Part shown: positions 36,360 through 40,981 of the stretch, piece by piece
Layout of the letters: every line of letters starts with the position of its first letter
Position numbering within the stretch: the first letter of the stretch is position 1
Source: Bacteroidales bacterium
GTDB lineage: Bacteria; Bacteroidota; Bacteroidia; Bacteroidales; UBA10428
Reading direction: 5' to 3'
DNA length: 40,981 nucleotides
Assembly (NCBI GenBank): GCA_016930375.1
Contig: JAFGGU010000050.1
Location: forward strand, 1-40,981
Notes under the pieces: generated by a model
The model's database searches: none
Seen by the model: the letters and a program-made list of their open reading frames with translations, nothing else
Told to the model about the DNA's origin: nothing
Translations under genes and position numbers: made by a program

Positions 36360-36809
36360 TCAAACTTGCGCAAGGTACTCCGTAGAACAGAATCCTTCGG
36401 TTCCATCTGCTGCTTTAATGTAATACCAGCCGTTGTACATTTTTTTGATCAGCTGTACCTGGGAATGATGGGCTGCTTTTCCAACGATATCGAATGTTGT
36501 ACCTGGCCCCTTGCGAATATTCAGGTTTGAACTTTTGGTCATAACCTTCATCATGATTTTCTTGGAGGTCAGGTCCTCAACTTCGAGGTAGTTTTTCACT
36601 TCAACTACACCGGGGGCTTTTTTAAGCGCTGCTACGGCTGCTTCGGCAGTTGCACCGTCGGTAACTGTTCCTGTTACCGAGAGTACTCCCTTTTCAAGAG
36701 AACAACCCAGGTTAGGAATTGAAATCCCGGCTGCTTTGAGAAGGCCAACATAATTTGCCTTTTCCTGCGGCGTAGTAATGGCTTTTGCCAATTTATCAAA
36801 TAAACCCAT
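36360..36809 (-). CDS. BON and SH3-like domain protein
   Basis: This 149-residue protein has a BON domain at about 25-78 (LEKGVLSVTGTVTDGATAEAAVAALKK pattern, LEV end) and a bacterial SH3 domain at about 88-149 (SNLNIRKGPGTTFDIVGKA, GWYYIKAADGTEGFCSTEYL). The order and the short helical start (MGLFDKLAKAI) resemble LysM-BON proteins such as Kbp, with SH3 replacing LysM. No signal peptide is evident. It may bind envelope components or potassium, but this is not shown. Confidence 0.82.
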   Translation of the reverse strand: MGLFDKLAKAITTPQEKANYVGLLKAAGISIPNLGCSLEKGVLSVTGTVTDGATAEAAVAALKKAPGVVEVKNYLEVEDLTSKKIMMKVMTKSSNLNIRKGPGTTFDIVGKAAHHSQVQLIKKMYNGWYYIKAADGTEGFCSTEYLAQV

Positions 36810-36835
36810 GGTTTTCTTCTGTTTAGTGGTTTCGC

Positions 36836-37204
36836 TTATTTAGGTATCAAAGTAGTCATAAAGTCAGGTGTGTCAAGCGTCAGCCCTTCTTTGGTGACAA
36901 GGGCATCCATATTCATGCCGTTTTCGGTCTTGACCACCAGCTTGCCGTTTTCAAGTGCATAGGTTCCCGATTCAATAACGTTCCCGCCTGAACTCATGGT
37001 GTACTTGTTATCCTTGAAAGTCATTTCGACTTTCATCAAATCAGATTTAAGCGCCTGAAAGGTACTGTCATTGTATGTTCCTTTCGACACAACATTGGTC
37101 ACTTTCCATGTTTTGACAATCATTTTGTCCGGGCCTTTCTTGCAGCTTACAAAAGTCACCATCAAAGCCAGAAAAAGGAATGGAAGAATTTTTTTTACGT
37201 TCAT
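36836..37204 (-). CDS. small lipoprotein, lipocalin-like
   Basis: This 122-residue protein has a lipoprotein signal peptide: basic start, hydrophobic stretch ILPFLFLALMVTFVS and a lipobox Cys in FVSCKK at about residue 21. The mature part alternates beta strands (VEMTFKDNKYTMSSGGNV, ESGTYALENGKLVV) like the lipocalin-like domain proteins common in Bacteroidota. It is 26 nt upstream of the BON-SH3 gene, which is transcribed in the same direction. The ligand is unknown. Confidence 0.78.
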   Translation of the reverse strand: MNVKKILPFLFLALMVTFVSCKKGPDKMIVKTWKVTNVVSKGTYNDSTFQALKSDLMKVEMTFKDNKYTMSSGGNVIESGTYALENGKLVVKTENGMNMDALVTKEGLTLDTPDFMTTLIPK

Positions 37205-37299
37205 AGTTCGTTGATTTTAATGAATAATTTATTGGATTTTCAGGTTTATTCAAATTTACCTTATTTTTTAATGAAAGAAAACGACAGACCGGTATAATT

Positions 37300-38493
37300 T
37301 TACAAACGATGCATGATTTCCAGGCACGCCCGGCTGTTGTGGTAGGGGCATTTCCAGAAACCTGCCTTGTCTCCGGTGAGGTTGGGTTTACCATCCGGGT
37401 AAATGCTCCAGAACCACTCCCCCGTTTTCCTGTCAATTAAATTCTGACTGACAAAATTCCAGCAATGCATGGCCTGCGCAATAAATTGCGGGTCCCCGGT
37501 CATTTCCGACAGGTTAATCAATCCTACAATCGCCTCAGCCTGCGGCCACCAATGCCTTTCCATGTCGGTATGGTTCAACTCCGGATCGGTTTCGTAAATC
37601 AGACTTCCGTCATCCTGAAATCCCTCCAGTGCAGCTTTGGCCAATGCAATGCATTTGGGTTTTGTCCGGTCAAGCAGGGCACGATCACCAAGAACTTTAA
37701 CGGCCTCATAGATCAGCCAGGAGGCTTCGATATCATGTCCGTAGGAGATCAACCCGGATCGTGAATGCCAGTCCTCGTCAAAAAAGAGCTGCAAATGATG
37801 AGACCGGGGATCCATGATCCGGTCTGTAAAAATCTCCACCAGGTTCTTCAACTTCTTTTCCAGAGTTTTGTCCTTCCATATCCGGAACAAATTGGTATAG
37901 GCTTCCAGAATGTGCAGATGGGTATTGGTGGTCTTTTTTTCATTGATATCTTTGGCGCTCAGCCGCAGATCTTCCAGCAATTTCCAGTCGCGGCTGTAGG
38001 CCTCATAATACCCGTTCTTTTCCATATCGAAGCTTTTCTCTTCGATGAGATGAAATAAGGCGGCAGAAGTATCAAGCCCGGTTCTGTCACCCGTGGCCCT
38101 GTAGTATTCAGCAAAAGCATACAGGAAAAAAGCCTGTGAATAGATTTGTTTTTTAGTATCGAGAGGTTTTCCTTCCGCCGTGAGTATCCAGTAAGTGCCT
38201 CCGAATAATTCATCGAAGAACCTGGAAAGTATGTATTCTTTGGCTCGTTCTGCTGTTTGCCTGTATGCCGGGTCTTTCAGGTGAAGAAAGGAGGCAGAGA
38301 AGGTCCACAATATCCTGGCGTTCAGGATGCCTCCCTTATCTGCTCCCTTGACCAGGTTGCCATGCCCGTCGATTTTGCCGTAAAATCCACCATACTCATT
38401 ATCGGTCATTTTGTTCATCCAGAACGGTAGAATGTTTTGTGTCAATTCCGAGTGCATTTCGGAACGAAGCCTATCTGTTTCCAGGTTCATCAT
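37300..38493 (-). CDS. cellobiose/mannobiose 2-epimerase (AGE family)
   Basis: This 397-residue (alpha/alpha)6-barrel enzyme interconverts glucose and mannose at the reducing end of beta-1,4-disaccharides. Candidate catalytic His residues are His253 (SYGHDIEAS) and His385 (KCPYHNSRA), with His192/194 (THLHILEAY) and a WW pair at 315-316 (RHWWPQAE) in the usual places. The GH130 gene 18 nt upstream makes mannobiose-to-mannosylglucose epimerisation the likely job, as in the Bacteroides fragilis mannan pathway. ATG at the second codon is an equal start choice. Confidence 0.88.
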   Translation of the reverse strand: MMNLETDRLRSEMHSELTQNILPFWMNKMTDNEYGGFYGKIDGHGNLVKGADKGGILNARILWTFSASFLHLKDPAYRQTAERAKEYILSRFFDELFGGTYWILTAEGKPLDTKKQIYSQAFFLYAFAEYYRATGDRTGLDTSAALFHLIEEKSFDMEKNGYYEAYSRDWKLLEDLRLSAKDINEKKTTNTHLHILEAYTNLFRIWKDKTLEKKLKNLVEIFTDRIMDPRSHHLQLFFDEDWHSRSGLISYGHDIEASWLIYEAVKVLGDRALLDRTKPKCIALAKAALEGFQDDGSLIYETDPELNHTDMERHWWPQAEAIVGLINLSEMTGDPQFIAQAMHCWNFVSQNLIDRKTGEWFWSIYPDGKPNLTGDKAGFWKCPYHNSRACLEIMHRL

Positions 38494-38511
38494 GCTTTTT
38501 GGGGTGAAATT

Positions 38512-39699
38512 CTATATCCGTTTATCCGATAAATAGAAAAGGTTTTTATGGATCAGGTTTTTAAGAGTTTCAACCGATGTAGCTGAGTTATAGCCATCGG
38601 CAGGCGTATTCATGCAATAATCCACCAGCCGGTCCACCTTGCTGGTCGCCACATGCATGCGTGTATCTGATGATGCATAATAGAGAAATACCGTTCCATT
38701 ATCATCAGCGATCCACCCATTGGTAAACAGCACATTTGAAACATCACCGGTTCTTTCTTCTCCAACAGGCGCCATGAGGTAACCTGCAGGTTCTGCGATC
38801 AACTCGGAGGGATCATCCAGTGATGTCATATACATATAAAGTACATATCTGAGACCTGCAGCACAACCTCTTACACCATGGGCAAGATGAAGCCATCCTT
38901 TGGGTGTCTTGATCGGATGGGGTCCTTCTCCGTTTTTAACCTCTTTAATGGTGTGGTAAAACCGGTGGTTGATTATTTTTTCATCCCTGACAGCAGCATT
39001 TGTCATATCATCTATCAAAGCCCAGCCGATGCCACCTCCCTTTCCGGCTTCAATAAAGCCTTCCTGGGGTCTGGTATACAGGGCATACTTCCCCCTGACA
39101 AATTCCGGATGAAGCACAACATTCCTTTGCTGGTTTTCTGATTTCAGATCAGGCAGTCTTTCCCAGGTCAGCAAGTCCCTGGTACGTACAATCCCGGCTG
39201 AGGCAATGGCAGAGGACAGATCACCGGGAAGCGCGGACGGATCTTTCCTTTCAGCGCAGAATATCCCGTAAATCCATCCGTCTTCATGCCGGGTCAGCCG
39301 CATGTCATAAACATTGGTTTCCGGATCACTGAGCTGGGGTAAAGTAACCGGAAGGTCCCAGAATTTGAAATTATCAGTTCCGTTGGGGCTCTCGGCAATC
39401 GCAAAAAACGATTTGCGGTCATTCCCTTCCACCCTGGCTACCAACACATATTTGCCGTTAAACTTCATGGCGCCGGCATTAAACGCTGCATTGATCCCAA
39501 AGCGTTCCAGCAGATGAGGATTGGTTTCAGGATTTAAATCATACCGCCAGAACAGGGGAGCATGGTCTGCAGTAAGCACCGGATTCTCATACCGTTCAAA
39601 TATGCCGTTTCCCGGGAGAATTTTTTTGTTATTCCTTGTAATCAGAAAAGCGTGCGCTTTTTCCAACTGCAGTAATCTTTCATTAAATAGTGCATTCAT
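38512..39699 (-). CDS. 4-O-beta-D-mannosyl-D-glucose phosphorylase (GH130)
   Basis: This 395-residue five-bladed propeller enzyme of GH130 subfamily 1 splits mannosyl-beta-1,4-glucose with phosphate to mannose-1-phosphate and glucose. Asp132 in [10 protein letters not shown] is in the position of the catalytic acid of characterised homologues. Other family blocks are [40 protein letters not shown] and the phosphate-binding Arg/His set. It is the first gene of a two-gene operon with the epimerase and is divergent from an AraC regulator. No mannanase, mannobiose transporter or SusCD pair is visible here. Confidence 0.9.
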   Translation of the reverse strand: MNALFNERLLQLEKAHAFLITRNNKKILPGNGIFERYENPVLTADHAPLFWRYDLNPETNPHLLERFGINAAFNAGAMKFNGKYVLVARVEGNDRKSFFAIAESPNGTDNFKFWDLPVTLPQLSDPETNVYDMRLTRHEDGWIYGIFCAERKDPSALPGDLSSAIASAGIVRTRDLLTWERLPDLKSENQQRNVVLHPEFVRGKYALYTRPQEGFIEAGKGGGIGWALIDDMTNAAVRDEKIINHRFYHTIKEVKNGEGPHPIKTPKGWLHLAHGVRGCAAGLRYVLYMYMTSLDDPSELIAEPAGYLMAPVGEERTGDVSNVLFTNGWIADDNGTVFLYYASSDTRMHVATSKVDRLVDYCMNTPADGYNSATSVETLKNLIHKNLFYLSDKRI

Positions 39700-39729
39700 A
39701 AGGCCTTATTTTGGTTTATTACAAAAGAA

Positions 39730-39757
39730 GGCACACCAGCAGGGTAACCAGTGTGCC
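39730..39757 (-). promoter_or_regulatory. hairpin in the leader of the GH130 operon
   Basis: GGCACAC (39730-39736) and GTGTGCC (39751-39757) are perfect inverted repeats with a 14-nt centre, 31-58 nt upstream of the GH130 start codon. It could be an operator or an RNA leader hairpin. Confidence 0.4.
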
Positions 39758-39883
39758 ATTTCTGAAAAAGTAGTTTATGGGTTAAAGTGTACCTAAAGGT
39801 AATTTCTAAATCGGTAGTTTTATTGTACTATTTTATCACATTTTAATCCAAAAATGTTAATATTTTTGATATTATTACTGGAT

Positions 39884-39906
39884 ATGGCAGCTTTTAGCTG
39901 CGCCAT
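39884..39906. promoter_or_regulatory. dyad upstream of the AraC-family gene
   Basis: GCAGCT (39887-39892) and AGCTGC (39896-39901) are perfect arms with a TTT loop; the outer ATGG and CCAT continue the symmetry with a 2-nt offset. It lies 28-50 nt before the AraC-type start in the divergent region shared with GH130. It may be a binding site of the regulator. Confidence 0.4.
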
Positions 39907-39933
39907 TGTTGTACTTATTTAACATATTTTCCT

Positions 39934-40806
39934 ATGAACACATTGTTCAGAGAAGTTACCCCGCTTAGCCAGGATGAATGTTTTACCATTTTTTCGCGCA
40001 ACAAATCTGAATTTGATTTTCCTTTACATTGTCACGATGAGTTTGAATTGAACTATATCACCGGTGCCAACGGCGCAAAGCGTATCATCGGATACCATAT
40101 CAGTGAGATCGATGATCCCGAACTGGTGTTTGTCGGTGGAAATCTCCCGCATGCCTGGTTTACACATCACTGTACAGGCAAAAACATTCATGAAATAACC
40201 CTTCAGTTTCACAAAAATTTATTCGATCATACCTTCCTGGCAAGAAATCAGTTGGGAAGCATTAAAACCTTGCTGCAAAGGTCGGTTCAGGGAATTTTGT
40301 TTTCTGCGGAAACGGCCGGCAGAATTGGCCCGAGGCTTGAAGCCCTTACAGTAAAGAAAGGATTTGATTCCGTGCTGGAGCTGATGTCAATTCTGCATGA
40401 TTTATCGGTTTCTCCGGACATGCATGTGCTGTCTTCTGCCACACCCATTGAAGGCGGACCTGATTTAAAGAGCAGACGCCTGGAAAAGGTATTTGATTTC
40501 ATGCGCAGCAATTATGACCGGGACATTTCGCTGGGCGATGTGGCGGGAATTGTCAACATGCCGGAAGGATCGTTCAGCCGTTTCATCAAAAAGCGCACCG
40601 GAAGAACTTTTATTGAAAGCCTGAATGATATCAGGCTGGGGCATGCCACCCGGTTGCTGATCAGCACAACACAAACCATCGCCGAAATTTCCTTCCGATG
40701 TGGCTTTAACAACCTGTCTTATTTCAACCGCATTTTTAAGCGAAAGAACAACTGCACACCCAGCGAGTACAGGGATAATTATTCGGACACGAAGGTTTTT
40801 ATATAG
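39934..40806 (+). CDS. AraC-family transcriptional regulator
   Basis: This 290-residue protein has an N-terminal cupin-like sensing domain (about 10-150: FDFPLHCHDEFELNYI, LVFVGGNLPHAWFTHH) and a C-terminal double helix-turn-helix (about 190-285: RDISLGDVAGIVNMPEGSFSRFIKKRTGRTF and TIAEISFRCGFNNLSYFNRIFKR). The class usually responds to a sugar. The divergent position next to the mannosylglucose phosphorylase operon suggests it controls that operon and itself, with mannobiose or mannosylglucose as a plausible effector. Confidence 0.92.
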   Translation: MNTLFREVTPLSQDECFTIFSRNKSEFDFPLHCHDEFELNYITGANGAKRIIGYHISEIDDPELVFVGGNLPHAWFTHHCTGKNIHEITLQFHKNLFDHTFLARNQLGSIKTLLQRSVQGILFSAETAGRIGPRLEALTVKKGFDSVLELMSILHDLSVSPDMHVLSSATPIEGGPDLKSRRLEKVFDFMRSNYDRDISLGDVAGIVNMPEGSFSRFIKKRTGRTFIESLNDIRLGHATRLLISTTQTIAEISFRCGFNNLSYFNRIFKRKNNCTPSEYRDNYSDTKVFI

Positions 40807-40820
40807 TTACAAATTAATTT

Positions 40821-40902
40821 TCTCGCAGAGACGCAGAGACGCTAAGATTTTTACCCAAGATATGATTTGAAAATTACAATTTGCGGCTTGGCGACTTTGC
40901 TT
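40821..40902. repeat. dispersed-type repeat with GCAGAGAC units and imperfect inverted ends
   Basis: GCAGAGAC occurs twice with a 9-nt period (40825-40832 and 40834-40841) in TCTCGCAGAGACGCAGAGAC. The reverse complement of 40880-40900 (GCAAAGTCGCCAAGCCGCAA) matches the left end at about 15 of 22 positions. This pattern of GCAGAGACGC repeats is familiar from intergenic regions of many environmental bacteria. The last 80 bases of the window show nothing else. Confidence 0.5.
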
Positions 40903-40981
40903 GTGCCGTGAAGTTAAGGAAGTTACTGAAGTTCTTTAACATGCTGTAATAAAGATGATACAATTGAGGAGTGCTAACCAC

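Overview
The window looks like chromosomal DNA of a member of the Bacteroidota, most likely Bacteroidales or a close relative. The evidence is a Bacteroidetes-type YidC with a large periplasmic domain, a five-repeat DUF349 protein, LytS/LytTR signalling, weak Shine-Dalgarno sites with TAnnTTTG-like -7 boxes, a DarA/DarB pair, and a mannobiose epimerase/phosphorylase pair. Base composition is moderate. The exception is an AT-rich island at about 4.4-5.7 kb.

Layout. (1) 1-1175, minus: the truncated 23S rRNA m5U methyltransferase gene rlmD. (2) 1374-4221, plus: an overlapping two-component pair, a histidine kinase with a calcium-binding FG-GAP-like sensor and a LytTR regulator, closed by a strong terminator. 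(3) 4398-5720: an accessory island. It holds a 441-bp MITE-like element with nested inverted repeats, a VapBC toxin-antitoxin pair with three 13-bp-spaced upstream repeats, and a 19-bp copy of the preceding terminator on its far side. (4) 5722-20757, plus: a tightly packed 15-kb gene cluster with 14 genes. In order they are darA, darB, a small HTH protein, a BtrH-like acyltransferase, an ABC-2 exporter (two genes), a CDF metal transporter, an acyl carrier protein, a complete ketosynthase, a degenerate ketosynthase, two phytoene-desaturase-like flavoenzymes, a membrane-anchored C45 N-terminal-nucleophile acyltransferase/hydrolase and a PaaK-like adenylate-forming enzyme. This is the strongest candidate for an undescribed system: a resorcinol/cyclohexanedione-type lipid pathway with its own tailoring and export, but without the ammonia-lyase, ketoreductase and dehydratase genes expected of flexirubin or aryl-polyene loci. 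(5) 20863-35659, minus: a housekeeping and metabolic run. It covers putrescine synthesis (aguA, aguB), a 2-hydroxyacid dehydrogenase, lysA, yidC, pyrG, a DUF349 gene, a STAS-like protein, cysH, a MurU-like nucleotidyltransferase, an AmgK-like kinase fused to a RapZ C-terminal domain, and a group II amino acid decarboxylase. (6) 35786-36809: an unknown small plus-strand gene and a BON-SH3 protein, facing each other across a duplicated terminator. (7) 36836-40806: a small lipoprotein, the mannobiose 2-epimerase and GH130 phosphorylase operon, and a divergent AraC regulator. The window ends in a dispersed-repeat-like sequence.

How the parts work together. In the 15-kb cluster, the carrier protein and the two KS-type subunits could build or load a chain. 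DarB and DarA could join and aromatise two beta-ketoacyl units. The flavoenzymes, BtrH-like, C45 and PaaK-like proteins would tailor or conjugate the product, and the ABC pair would export it. All product assignments are inference. In the minus-strand run, the AmgK-RapZ fusion beside MurU suggests recycling of cell-wall amino sugars with a built-in amino-sugar-phosphate sensor.
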